From positions 124,001-188,000 of the forward strand of contig NZ_JWLW01000001.1 of NCBI RefSeq assembly GCF_000808575.1: 64,000 nt of DNA, given 5' to 3'. Source of the stretch: Alteromonas marina (GTDB taxonomy: Bacteria > Pseudomonadota > Gammaproteobacteria > Enterobacterales > Alteromonadaceae). A program made the translations under genes and the position numbers. Of the stretch, positions 47,179 through 55,862 are shown piece by piece; within the stretch, counting starts at the first letter, position 1, and each line of letters begins with the position of its first letter. Below the pieces are notes generated by a model, which did no database searches, was not told where the DNA came from, and saw only the letters and a list, made by a program, of their open reading frames with translations.

Positions 47179-47535
47179 ATGAAGTTGCAACACCTATTAG
47201 TAATTCTTGGTATCACACTAACATCAACCGCTTGCTCGAACTGGATTTATCGAATCGACGTTCCTCAAGGAAACTTCCTTGATCAAAGAGATGTGGAAAA
47301 GCTGCGCGTTGGAATGACAAAAGAACAGGTTATTTATGTGCTAGGTAACCCTGTTGTTCAAGACTCATTCGACGATGACACTTGGTACTACGTTTACGAT
47401 ATGAAGCGCGGTATGAAAAAGCGTGGTGAAGATTTTCAAAAGCAAATGGTGATTAACTTTGTAGACAACAAAGTGACAACGGTTGAAGGTGACTTCGAGT
47501 TATCTGAAGACTTCAATACACCGCTTGATAACTAA
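47179..47535 (+). CDS. bamE: outer-membrane assembly lipoprotein BamE (SmpA)
   Basis: 118 residues with a lipoprotein signal peptide and lipidation at C19 (TSTAC). The mature domain has the conserved YRIDVPQGN, LRVGMTKEQVIYVLGNP and DTWYYVY motifs. Part of the BAM complex that inserts barrels into the outer membrane. Follows recN, an arrangement shared with E. coli. A strong terminator follows. Confidence 0.97.
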   Translation: MKLQHLLVILGITLTSTACSNWIYRIDVPQGNFLDQRDVEKLRVGMTKEQVIYVLGNPVVQDSFDDDTWYYVYDMKRGMKKRGEDFQKQMVINFVDNKVTTVEGDFELSEDFNTPLDN

Positions 47536-47543
47536 TTTTGTTT

Positions 47544-47572
47544 AAAAGGTAGCGTTTCTCGCTACCTTTTTT
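47544..47572 (+). terminator. terminator of bamE
   Basis: AAAAGGTAGCG (47544-47554) / CGCTACCTTTT (47560-47570), eleven perfect pairs, loop TTTCT, T-run. Confidence 0.93.
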
Positions 47573-47638
47573 GTTTCTAATACCCTTCATAAAAACGCTT
47601 TTTTTTTGAGATATATCGCTTACCTACTTGAGGTTTAT

Positions 47639-48292
47639 ATGGAACATAGTTTTTGGCACAGTAAATGGCAAAAGAACGAGATTGGATTTCACGAACCTGA
47701 AGGGAATGCGCTTCTTATCAAATATGCCTCTTCCCTGTTGGATGTTGAAAACTCACACTCAGCTTTGAAACGCATATTTGTTCCGCTATGCGGGAAGACC
47801 CGCGACATCGGCTGGCTACTTTCCCAAGGTTGTGAGGTGGTAGGTGCTGAGCTAAGCGAAGTGGCTATCATACAGCTGTTTGAAGAGCTAGGTGTAGAGC
47901 CTACTGTGACCACTACTTCCAACGGTAAAATTTACGCTAAAGACGGTTTAACCATTTACGTAGGTGATATCTTCAAACTTACATCAAGCGACTTAGGTGA
48001 CGTTACGGGCATTTACGATAGAGCCGCTTTAGTCGCGCTGCCTAGCCCGCTTCGCGAGCAATATGCTGCGCATTTAATGACCATTACTCAATGCGCCCCC
48101 CAGCTAATCATCTCTTTCGAGTATGACCAGAATGAAATGGCCGGCCCTCCCTTTAGCGTAAACGAAAAAGCCGTTGACGCTCTTTATTCAGTGGACTACA
48201 ACATTCAAAGGTTAGAGCGCTCGGTGCTTGAAGGCGGTTTGAAAGGCAAAGTAGACGCTGATAATTTGGTGTTTGCACTAACGGCGAAGTAG
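47639..48292 (+). CDS. tpm: thiopurine S-methyltransferase
   Basis: About 217 residues. Start FWHSKWQKNEIGFHE, SAM-binding VPLCGKTRDIGWLLSQGCEVVGAE (seen in two parts) and GIYDRAALVALP are diagnostic of bacterial Tpm. It methylates thiols/selenium or tellurium compounds; the natural substrate is uncertain. GAGG seven bases before the ATG at 47639 fixes the start. Convergent with the DUF445 gene. Confidence 0.93.
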   Translation: MEHSFWHSKWQKNEIGFHEPEGNALLIKYASSLLDVENSHSALKRIFVPLCGKTRDIGWLLSQGCEVVGAELSEVAIIQLFEELGVEPTVTTTSNGKIYAKDGLTIYVGDIFKLTSSDLGDVTGIYDRAALVALPSPLREQYAAHLMTITQCAPQLIISFEYDQNEMAGPPFSVNEKAVDALYSVDYNIQRLERSVLEGGLKGKVDADNLVFALTAK

Positions 48293-48425
48293 ACTTTTTT
48301 AAGATTTGTTGCCAATAGAAAGCGTTGAAATGGTTGCTTTATAGTTTGCGTTTTAGCGCTGATTAACAGCGACACTTAAGCTATTCATAACCACACCAGC
48401 TAATGCGACTTGCTTAAATAAATGA

Positions 48426-49712
48426 CTAGAGGCCAAGCAGGGCCTCTATGCCAAACAATATTGCACCTATCAACCCGCCTACGATCGTGCCGTTTATGCG
48501 AACTTTTTGAAGATCGCGGCCTATATTCAACTCCACCTGCTCAGCCATTTCACGTTCATCCCAACTATTGATGGTGTCACGTATGTGACGGGTTAGAAAT
48601 TCAGCCAGCTCAGGCGCCATATATTTTGCTGCTTCTCCAATGTGGTTATTGAACGCCTTTGCTAGTTCTGTATCTTGCGTTAACGTAGTGCCCAAGTCCT
48701 TTAGAAGGACAGATACTTTGGTTTCAGCTTTACCATTTGGCTCTTCAAGAGCCGCTAACAACCATTGATGAAACTTAGCCCATGACTGCTGAACGTATGC
48801 GTTTAACGCTGGGTCGTTGATAATTTTTTCGCGGAAGTTGTTAACCTTTTTCTCCATTAGCGGACTGTGCTGTAATTCATAAAGAAATTCATGTACTTGC
48901 TCGTCAAACGCATGGCGGATGGGGTGGTGCTCATCCGTATATATATCTTCTAAGATGCTTGAAACAGCTTTAACTGCAATTAACGCCCCCTGCTCGCTTA
49001 ACCAGCTAGAGGGTAATAACTTTTCAATACGACTGTATTCGGTTTTCAACCAAACCACTAAAGTGTCTGCTATATAAACTTGGGTTTCTGGCTCTGCGAG
49101 CAGTTTGGCCAGTTTTCCCAGCACTCTATCAAGGACAACCTGGTGCTGACGTTCTTTCGTCACAGCACCCAATGAGGTCGCCATCAACTGTCTAAGATCA
49201 AGTTGGTTAATGCCCTTCTGTGCTGTTTTAGTGATAAATGCTTTAACAGGTTTATCATCAAGCACGCGGAGAACACCTGCAAAAGCATCACATAGAAAGC
49301 GACTTAAACGGGTAGCGTTCCTATCCTGTGACAACCACCTTCCCGCGCCCTTAGCAGGGTCGCTGTCCCGAATTAGCTTCTCTATTGCTTCAGGATGAAA
49401 GAACTTTTCCTTAACGAACAATGACAGGTTATTAGCAATAACAGACTTGTTACTAGCCACGATATTGGTGTGCGGAATGGGGTACTTCGCTGGAATTGGC
49501 TTAAATAATGCCGTCACTGCAAACCAGTCAGCTAGACCACCGATGAGGGCCGCCTCACTAGCCATCTTAATAAGCCCCAACCACCATGCTCCTTGCACGT
49601 TTGGATAAAACTTGGGAAGTAAAACCGTTAAAACAAATACACTTGCGGCAAAAATCAAACAGGCCAATGCAAGCCTTTTAGCCTTATTCAATTGCGTGTA
49701 CTTGTCCTGCAT
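48426..49712 (-). CDS. DUF445 family membrane protein
   Basis: 428 residues. N-terminal membrane helices (about 14-75) with the family motif GGLADWFAVTALFK and PIPHTNIV, a long helical soluble part with tandem weak repeats, and a C-terminal helix with VRINGTIVGGLIGAILFG. The function of the family is not established. Only 12 bases downstream of arsC, so co-transcribed with it. Confidence 0.85.
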   Translation of the reverse strand: MQDKYTQLNKAKRLALACLIFAASVFVLTVLLPKFYPNVQGAWWLGLIKMASEAALIGGLADWFAVTALFKPIPAKYPIPHTNIVASNKSVIANNLSLFVKEKFFHPEAIEKLIRDSDPAKGAGRWLSQDRNATRLSRFLCDAFAGVLRVLDDKPVKAFITKTAQKGINQLDLRQLMATSLGAVTKERQHQVVLDRVLGKLAKLLAEPETQVYIADTLVVWLKTEYSRIEKLLPSSWLSEQGALIAVKAVSSILEDIYTDEHHPIRHAFDEQVHEFLYELQHSPLMEKKVNNFREKIINDPALNAYVQQSWAKFHQWLLAALEEPNGKAETKVSVLLKDLGTTLTQDTELAKAFNNHIGEAAKYMAPELAEFLTRHIRDTINSWDEREMAEQVELNIGRDLQKVRINGTIVGGLIGAILFGIEALLGL

Positions 49713-49724
49713 AAACTACTCCGT

Positions 49725-50219
49725 CTAAATTACTCGTTTACCATCTTGGTCTATAAGTGGTGTGCCGTCTTCTTTAGCAAAAGGGCCTTGTGGCCATACA
49801 GGCAAAATATCCAGTACAGCTTCACTTGGCCGGCATAATTTCACTGTTTCTTTTGCGTTATTCGAATAGGAATTACCTTCAACTCTCCCAAGAGGTAAAG
49901 AAACTGCTTTTTCGTGTTCACCTTCGGGAATGCAAACAATAGGCCTATTCACTAAAACAGGATGTTCCAGCATCAATTCAAAGATGATTTCGTTACTCAC
50001 TGTTTCATCAAGTAACCCTAATTCAGCAGCAGGAGACTTTGTTGTGCGAAGCGCTTGTCGAGGGTTAAGGTTAGCTGCATTCAACAAATAAGTTAGTTGT
50101 TCACGTTCCCACCCAACACGTAAATACTCAATAACCTGCACCTCATACCCAGCGGCCTTGATCACCGCCAGTACATTCCTAGACGTGCCGCACTCTGGGT
50201 TGTGATAAATCTTTATCAT
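49725..50219 (-). CDS. arsC: ArsC-family arsenate reductase with an internal insertion
   Basis: About 164 residues against about 140 in the usual protein. The catalytic motif HNPECGTSRN has C10, and ALRTTKSPAAELGL, HPVLVNRPIV and VKLCRPSEAVLDIL are present. Between NRPIVCIP and KETVKLCRP lie about 26 extra residues (near 100-128). It reduces arsenate with glutathione/glutaredoxin. ATG at 50219 is preferred over the GTG at 50225. No arsR/arsB nearby, so the role may be in housekeeping as for the YffB-like branch. Confidence 0.82.
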   Translation of the reverse strand: MIKIYHNPECGTSRNVLAVIKAAGYEVQVIEYLRVGWEREQLTYLLNAANLNPRQALRTTKSPAAELGLLDETVSNEIIFELMLEHPVLVNRPIVCIPEGEHEKAVSLPLGRVEGNSYSNNAKETVKLCRPSEAVLDILPVWPQGPFAKEDGTPLIDQDGKRVI

Positions 50220-50279
50220 CGCCACCTAACCTCACCAAAAAGTAAAAACCACATATGCCAACATACTATTAAAATTCGA

Positions 50280-50453
50280 GGACAGACACTCGCAAAGGCT
50301 AAAACCTTGCCTGTACTCGTTGGACACACACTCAAATAGCTACCTGTACTTCTCGGACACACACTCAAAAAAGCAGCTTGTACCCAAACAGATGTATTCA
50401 CATTGAGTGTCTGTCCATTTCTTTAAATAATTTCTTCAAGCGAGTGTCTGTCC
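50280..50453. repeat. cluster of GGACA-type short repeats, both orientations
   Basis: Five units in 174 bases: GGACAGACACT at 50280, GGACACACACTCAAA at 50322 and 50355 (each preceded by CTGTACT), and reversed AGTGTCTGTCC at 50406-50416 and 50443-50453. The CTGTACT...GGACACACACTCAAA stretch forms a direct repeat of about 29 bases. No coding sequence can be supported in 50220-50726; a reverse-strand open frame here only translates the repeats as SVCP peptides. Confidence 0.85.
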
Positions 50454-50726
50454 CCTTCTGAAATCCCTTCTGAGCTTAGAGCCATGTGGTACAAAATGGT
50501 CAAATTCGCCATCCGGTGGCAGATGAAACTATAAAATTAGTTATTACACCATTGATGCAGTCTCCCCCTTTAGCATATTAAACTAACCTTTTGATTTTAA
50601 ATGCTTTTTAAGAGTGGCATGATACGTGATATGTATTTTATAAATGCACAACAAAATTTGTGTTTGATATCAATACCGTTAAAGCGTGTTATTAAGTATT
50701 TATGAAACAATCAAGGATATAAGAAT

Positions 50727-51398
50727 ATGAAAAAGTCTATTATTGCTAGTGCAGCTATGTTGCTATCAGCCTCTTTGCTTACTGGCTGCGTTATCCATAT
50801 TGGAGACGCTAGCGCATTAGAAGGCAGCGATTTCAGTTCTATTCTAGGCAATATTGACATAGCTGAAGGGAAGCACGCGGGCGATATTTCCTCTGTTAAT
50901 GGTAACGTGGAAATAAGCGATCACGCTGGTGCGGATGAAGTTAGTATCGTCAATGGCAACCTTGAAATGGGCAGCCATGTGTCTGTCCGAAATATCGACA
51001 TTGTAAATGGCGATGTAAGCGCAACTTCACACCTTAATGTACTTAAGAGCCTAGAGACTGTGAATGGAGATGTGACGCTTCCCACACAAAGTACAATTGG
51101 CGGTAGCGTCGAAACCGTCAACGGTGACATAACTGCTGTTGATACAACTATTGAAAAACACATTAAAACACTTAACGGCGACATTACTTTATCTGGCTCA
51201 TCTCATGTTCTAGGCGATATCGTATATAAAGAAAGTGAGAGCTCTTGGGGTAATAAATCAGATAACAAACCTACCCTGTCGATCAGTGCCTCGGTGACTG
51301 TAGACGGTAGCATTATATTGCACCGCCCTGTTAACTTAGACATTGAAAGTGACGAGTTAAAGCAAAAAGTCGTTGTAAGCTACGGTGGTGCGCAGTAA
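50727..51398 (+). CDS. lipoprotein with six VNG repeats (beta-solenoid-like)
   Basis: 223 residues with a lipoprotein signal peptide and lipidation at C21 (LLTGC). The mature part contains six copies of (V/L)NG(N/D)(V/L/I) spaced 18-19 residues: VNGNV, VNGNL, VNGDV, VNGDV, VNGDI, LNGDI. This regular period suggests a right-handed beta-helix like bactofilin or DUF4097 proteins. The absence of an Asp at +2 of the lipobox favours the outer membrane. I do not recognise a specific function. AAGGATA precedes the ATG. Confidence 0.8.
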   Translation: MKKSIIASAAMLLSASLLTGCVIHIGDASALEGSDFSSILGNIDIAEGKHAGDISSVNGNVEISDHAGADEVSIVNGNLEMGSHVSVRNIDIVNGDVSATSHLNVLKSLETVNGDVTLPTQSTIGGSVETVNGDITAVDTTIEKHIKTLNGDITLSGSSHVLGDIVYKESESSWGNKSDNKPTLSISASVTVDGSIILHRPVNLDIESDELKQKVVVSYGGAQ

Positions 51399-51439
51399 CG
51401 TATCGGCTCGAATATCTAAGCCCAACGTTTCGGAATGAC

Positions 51440-52003
51440 ATGACTGAACAAGAAAAGATGCTTGCTGGCGATTTATACTTCCCGTCAGACAAAGTGTTAA
51501 CGGCGTTGCGAAAGCAATGTCGTATGCAATTAGACGAGCTCAACACAACTTGTCAAAGTGACCACAAAAAGCGTACAAGACTACTAAAAGAGCTGTTTGG
51601 TAGCACTGGAAAAAGGCTTTACATCGAGTCTTCATTCAAATGTGATTACGGCGAAAATATTCACGTAGGCGAAAATTTTTTCGCTAACTTCAATTGTGTG
51701 ATTTTAGATGCAGCGAAGGTCACGATAGGTGATAACTGCATGATTGCGCCTCAAGTCGGTTTATACACCGCTACGCACCCATTAGATCCTGTACAGAGGG
51801 CAACCGGCATCGAGTTCGCCAAGCCCATTACTATTGGCGATAATTGCTGGATTGGTGGTATGGCGGTCATAAACCCTGGCGTAACGTTGGGAGACAATGT
51901 GGTTGTGGCCTCTGGCGCGGTGGTAACTAAGTCTTTTGGGGACAATGTGGTCATAGGTGGTAACCCTGCCAAAGTCATCAAAGAAATAGAGCAAGCCGAA
52001 TAG
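51440..52003 (+). CDS. maa: maltose/galactoside O-acetyltransferase family protein
   Basis: 187 residues. An N-terminal helical domain (MTEQEKMLAGDLYFPSD) and a left-handed beta-helix of hexapeptide repeats (GENIHVGENF, VTIGDNCMIAP, ITIGDNCWIGG, VTLGDNVVVA) with catalytic His in TATHPLDP. Transfers acetyl from acetyl-CoA to sugars. Forty bases after the VNG lipoprotein on the same strand. Physiological role unclear. Confidence 0.9.
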   Translation: MTEQEKMLAGDLYFPSDKVLTALRKQCRMQLDELNTTCQSDHKKRTRLLKELFGSTGKRLYIESSFKCDYGENIHVGENFFANFNCVILDAAKVTIGDNCMIAPQVGLYTATHPLDPVQRATGIEFAKPITIGDNCWIGGMAVINPGVTLGDNVVVASGAVVTKSFGDNVVIGGNPAKVIKEIEQAE

Positions 52004-52112
52004 AGCATGTGATGTTTTCGGTATCACATGCCTTAATAAACACCTTTACACGAGTCCATACCAAGTCACATCTATCGATTTAATCTGAACCGGTAATTCA
52101 AAGACTCTTCAA

Positions 52113-52148
52113 GGGCCGCCATTAGTACCTCAAAGGCGGCCCCTGATT
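52113..52148 (+). terminator. terminator-like hairpin after maa
   Basis: GGGCCGCC (52113-52120) / GGCGGCCC (52135-52142), eight GC pairs with a 14-base loop, followed after four bases by TTTT. Lies between convergent genes. Confidence 0.55.
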
Positions 52149-52226
52149 TTAGCCTAGTACACAGAGCTAGGTAAAATTAAACGCTATCCCGTTAGTAGTC
52201 TAAAGACAAACGCGCTCTATAAATCG

Positions 52227-53030
52227 TTAATCCCAGTCTGGAGCAAAATCTGGGTTTACAATTCGGTCGCCGTTATCAAGATCATCAATAAGCGCGAGCT
52301 CTGAATCAGTTAAATGTACACCACCGTATGCTAAATTCTCTGCCAAGTGTACTTTACTGGTTGATGAAGGAATGGCATAAATGTGGCGTTTCTCCATCCA
52401 TGCCAGAACAACTTGCGCCGGCGTCGCATCGTGGCTTTGCGCTATTCGCAATAACGTTTCGTCCTTTATTACTTTTCCAACAGCAAATGGCATATATGCG
52501 GTCGCTTTTATGCCTTTTTCCTTACACGTTTCAATAACCTTCTTATTTTGCATGAAAGGATGGATTTCAATTTGGTTGGTGTAAATCTCGCCTTTACCAA
52601 GAACCTTTTCGGCCTTCTCCAACAAATCAATAGTGAAATTAGACACCCCAATATGACGAGCAAGCTCTTGCTCTTTCGCCTTCGCAAGATTGCCTAAGTA
52701 ACTTTCGAGTGAAATATCATTGCCAGGATATGGCCAATGGATAAGAAGCAAATCAACATAGTCTAGCTTCAGCTTTTCTAAGCTTTCGTGAACACTTGGA
52801 ATAAAATGGGTATCGCCCAATGACTCGTGCCACACCTTGGTGGTGACAAACAGTTCGCTTCTCTCAAGGCCGCTGGTTTTTATGGCATCGCCAACTTGTG
52901 CTTCGTTGTCATAAAATTGTGCGGTGTCAATGTGTCTGAAACCAACCTCTAGCGCTTTACTGACTGACTCACGGGCCTCCTCACCTTTCAATCAAAACGT
53001 TCCCATTCCTAACTGAGGCATATCTTTCAT
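52227..53030 (-). pseudogene. aldo/keto reductase (DkgB-like) broken by in-frame TGA
   Basis: From the ATG at 53030 the frame reads MKDMPQLGMGTF, then TGA (52994-52992), then LKGEEARESV and a complete aldo/keto reductase of about 268 codons. Comparison with DkgB (GLGTFRLKDD) shows the stop replaces an Arg, a single CGA to TGA change. Downstream parts are intact: HIDTAQFYDNEA, TTKVWHE, LLIHWPYP, NQIEIHPF, IPSSTSK. A TTG right after the stop could start a protein lacking the first strand. A true null, readthrough or a base-call error are all possible. Confidence 0.85.
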
Positions 53031-53190
53031 TACTCTCTCCTTTTCCGTGTTGGTCTTACACTACTTGACGTAGCAGCTTCACACTTTGCTACGCCATCGC
53101 TTAGAAAGAAGATAGTAATCATCGAGACTGAAATCAGAATTAAATGGGTGACAAACTTAGTGATTAAGTTGAAGAATACACGTCGCTAAA

Positions 53191-53223
53191 ATAAAAAAGC
53201 CGCTAGCGAACGCTTGCGGCTTT
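53191..53223 (-). terminator. terminator of rluB
   Basis: AAAGCCGC (53196-53203) / GCGGCTTT (53216-53223) extended inside by AGCG/CGCT with one mismatch. The A-run 53193-53198 gives a T-run on the minus strand. Confidence 0.88.
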
Positions 53224-53258
53224 GAGTAATCACTTACACGTGATGGATAAATAAGACA

Positions 53259-54155
53259 TTACTTACATTTGGCGGGACGCCCAGCTCGTTTATTCAAGCT
53301 TTGTTGCTTACGCACTTTATGCTTTTTAACCGAGCGACGCATGCGGCTTAATCGCGCGTGGTCAAGTTTACCCTGGCGTACATTAACCATAGTTTGCGTT
53401 TCATCCGGCAGTTGAACATGGCTACGAAGGGCGTTTACGTCTTCTAATCCTAGTTCTACCCACGCACCTTGCGGTAGACGCTTTTGCAGTTCAATTGGGC
53501 CATACTTAACACGGATCAGGCGGCTAACCTGCACGCCTTGCGACTCCCAAAGACGACGCACTTCGCGGTTACGCCCTTCTTTCAACGTTACGTTGTACCA
53601 ACGGTTCATGCTTTCATCTTCAGCATGCTGCGGCGTAGGCGCCCCTGAAATTGTCAGGAACTTTGCTTCGCCGTCTTCCAGCTCTACACCTTTTTGAAGG
53701 GTATGTAGCGTTTTGCCCGTTACCTCACCGAATACACGCACTGCGTACTCGCGTTCTACTTCACATTTTGGGTGCATTAGGCGGTTGGCTAGTTCACCAT
53801 CGTTGGTGAATAACAGCAAGCCACTGGTGTTCATGTCTAGACGACCAACGGTGATCCAGCGCCCTAATCGAATAGCGGGTAGACGGTCAAATACCGTATC
53901 GCGACCTTCAGGGTCGTGACGGCTACACAATTCACCTTCGGGTTTGTTGTACATCAACACTCGGCAAATTGGCTGTTCTGTTTGACGAGATAGCAAATGA
54001 CCATCAACACGGATTTGTGCAGTGTGATCAACTCTATCTCCTAATGTCGCTTTGGTGCCATCGACCGATACTCGGCCTTCTTCAATCCAACGTTCCATTT
54101 CTCGTCGCGAGCCTAGCCCTTGGTTAGCCAGTACTTTTTGCAACTTTTCAGTCAT
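53259..54155 (-). CDS. rluB: 23S rRNA pseudouridine synthase RluB
   Basis: 298 residues. N-terminal S4 RNA-binding domain ([19 protein letters not shown]), RsuA/RluB-type catalytic domain with Asp in [31 protein letters not shown], and a basic C-terminal tail ([16 protein letters not shown]). Isomerises U2605 of 23S rRNA in E. coli. Downstream of scpA-scpB in the order scpA-scpB-rluB, common in this group. Confidence 0.96.
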   Translation of the reverse strand: MTEKLQKVLANQGLGSRREMERWIEEGRVSVDGTKATLGDRVDHTAQIRVDGHLLSRQTEQPICRVLMYNKPEGELCSRHDPEGRDTVFDRLPAIRLGRWITVGRLDMNTSGLLLFTNDGELANRLMHPKCEVEREYAVRVFGEVTGKTLHTLQKGVELEDGEAKFLTISGAPTPQHAEDESMNRWYNVTLKEGRNREVRRLWESQGVQVSRLIRVKYGPIELQKRLPQGAWVELGLEDVNALRSHVQLPDETQTMVNVRQGKLDHARLSRMRRSVKKHKVRKQQSLNKRAGRPAKCK

Positions 54156-54195
54156 GGGTTTTCACTCTTTAATTGCTTGTTTACGGTCGCACGGT

Positions 54196-54789
54196 CTATT
54201 CAGACGGTGCCTCATTTAACACCTTAAGCGGCGAGTCTGACGCAACGCTTTCAGCCATGTTTTCGAAAGCATCAGCATTGGGCAAATCGCTCAACGACGT
54301 CATCGAAAAATAGTCTAAGAAGCCTTTGGTAGTTGCATAAAGCGCTGGTCGCCCAGGCACTTCTTTGTGACCTACTACCTTTACCCAGTCTCGTTCTGTG
54401 AGTGTCTTTATAATATTACTGCTTACCGCCACGCCCCTGACCTGCTCTATTTCTCCGCGGGTTATAGGTTGACGATAGGCAATGAGTGCCAAGGTTTCGA
54501 GCATTGCTCTAGAATACTTTGGCGCATTTTCCTGCCACAATTTGCTTAACCACGGGCTTAACGCATCTAACGACTGAAAGCGATAGCCACTTGCTACTTC
54601 CACCAGTTGAATGCCTCTTGGCTGATAGTCTAACTTTAGCTCGTTAATCACCTTACTCAAGGTTCTATCAGCGACGGTAAACTCATTGAGTACCGTTTCT
54701 TTTAAATGCTGCTTTGAAATAGGTTTGTCAGCGACAAATATTGCTGCCTCAACCAATTGTTTAAGCTGCGCCGTGTTAATTTTTTTCAT
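54196..54789 (-). CDS. scpB: segregation and condensation protein ScpB
   Basis: About 197 residues with tandem winged-helix domains (LKQLVEAAIFVADKPIS, ETLALIAYRQPITRGEIEQVRGV in two parts, GRPALYATTKGFLDYF). Kleisin-associated subunit of the SMC-ScpAB complex or its gamma-proteobacterial relative. The ATG at 54789 overlaps the end of scpA by 14 bases, so the two are coupled. Confidence 0.95.
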   Translation of the reverse strand: MKKINTAQLKQLVEAAIFVADKPISKQHLKETVLNEFTVADRTLSKVINELKLDYQPRGIQLVEVASGYRFQSLDALSPWLSKLWQENAPKYSRAMLETLALIAYRQPITRGEIEQVRGVAVSSNIIKTLTERDWVKVVGHKEVPGRPALYATTKGFLDYFSMTSLSDLPNADAFENMAESVASDSPLKVLNEAPSE

Positions 54790-55639
54790 GGGCACCTAAT
54801 TTTACATGAATTTTTGCATAAGGACCTGCCTGAATGCATAAAATTAGCTGTTCTTTTACTAATTCTAAAATTGCTAAGAGGCAAACCACTACGCCAGCTT
54901 TACCTTCTTCAACCGTAAATAGGCGTTCAAGCGGCGTATATTCTGTTGTTGTGAGTAACGACAAGATGAGCGACATGCGCTCTCGCGTACTCAGTGCTTC
55001 CCGTGCAATGGTATGGTGTTCAAATGCTTCAGCGCGCTTCATGGCCGCACTGAACGCCAATACAATTTCAGCTAAAGACACGTCGGGCTCAATGCGAATT
55101 GGCGCCACATTCTCACTTAGTTCAACGTGAGTAGTGAAAATATCCCGTTCAAGTCTAGGCTGAACATCTAAATCTTCTGCCGCTTGCTTTACTAGCTCGT
55201 ATTCTTTTAATCGGCGAATAAGCTCTGCTCGAGGATCTTCTTCTTCGTCAGAATCGTCACTGCGTTTGGGTAGTAGAAGCCTGGACTTAATTTCTGCCAA
55301 TATGGCTGCCATCAGCAAATACTCTGCCGCCAGCTCTAATTTTAGCGACATCATGGCATCCACATACTCCATATACTGCTTGGTAACATCAGCGATGGGC
55401 AGTGTGGTGATATCAAACTTTTGTTTTCTAATCAGATAAAGTAGTAAGTCGAGCGGCCCTTCGAAGGTTTCTAATATGACCTCTAGGGCATCGGGGGGAA
55501 TGAAGAGATCTTCAGGCTTTTCAATTAGCGCTTCGCCATTAATAAATGCAAGTGGCAACGGCTGCTGAACAGGTGTCGAAAGCCCCTTCTCAACAGAGGC
55601 ATCATTATCGTTATTATTGTCTTTAACAAGCTCTGACAC
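54776..55639 (-). CDS. scpA: segregation and condensation protein ScpA (kleisin)
   Basis: About 287 residues. The kleisin core FEGPLDLLLYLIRKQKFDI and EYLLMAAILAEIKSRLLLP is intact, with the acidic linker SDDSDEEEDPRAELIRRL. Start uncertain: the frame runs to a TTG at 55669; I give the GTG at 55639 (SELVKDNNND) because it begins the conserved-looking part, but neither has a good ribosome site. First gene of scpA-scpB-rluB. Confidence 0.9.
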   Translation of the reverse strand: MSELVKDNNNDNDASVEKGLSTPVQQPLPLAFINGEALIEKPEDLFIPPDALEVILETFEGPLDLLLYLIRKQKFDITTLPIADVTKQYMEYVDAMMSLKLELAAEYLLMAAILAEIKSRLLLPKRSDDSDEEEDPRAELIRRLKEYELVKQAAEDLDVQPRLERDIFTTHVELSENVAPIRIEPDVSLAEIVLAFSAAMKRAEAFEHHTIAREALSTRERMSLILSLLTTTEYTPLERLFTVEEGKAGVVVCLLAILELVKEQLILCIQAGPYAKIHVKLGAHEKN

Positions 55640-55710
55640 AGTTCCACAACCGTTTTTACGCGCTAACAAAGCGGCGATTATTGATATTATTATTTACGCG
55701 TTCACGCGAG

Positions 55711-55750
55711 GGCCTGTAGTGCTTCGCTGCAAACCGAAGCGCTACAGGCC
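55711..55750. other. strong hairpin between yciO and scpA
   Basis: Sixteen pairs (one T-G), 55711-55726 with 55735-55750, loop CTGCAAAC. Lies downstream of yciO on the minus strand but has no T-run. It shares the arm GCCTGTAG/CTACAGGC with the 44343-44376 hairpin. Confidence 0.6.
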
Positions 55751-55862
55751 TTAGAAACTTAGCTTACGGTTTCCTACTATAACTTTCACCCACAACAAGC
55801 AAAAGAAGCTATTAAAATAGGCCATTTACAACAACCTGTTCAAAAAAACAGTAAAACGAAAG

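Noticed and set aside
50216-50401. Reverse-strand open frame of 61 codons with repeated SVCP
   Set aside because: It only translates the GGACA repeat cluster; no ribosome site, no family, biased composition.
50280-50453. Possible CRISPR array
   Set aside because: Repeats are 11-29 bases, diverged, in both orientations and irregularly spaced; no cas genes.
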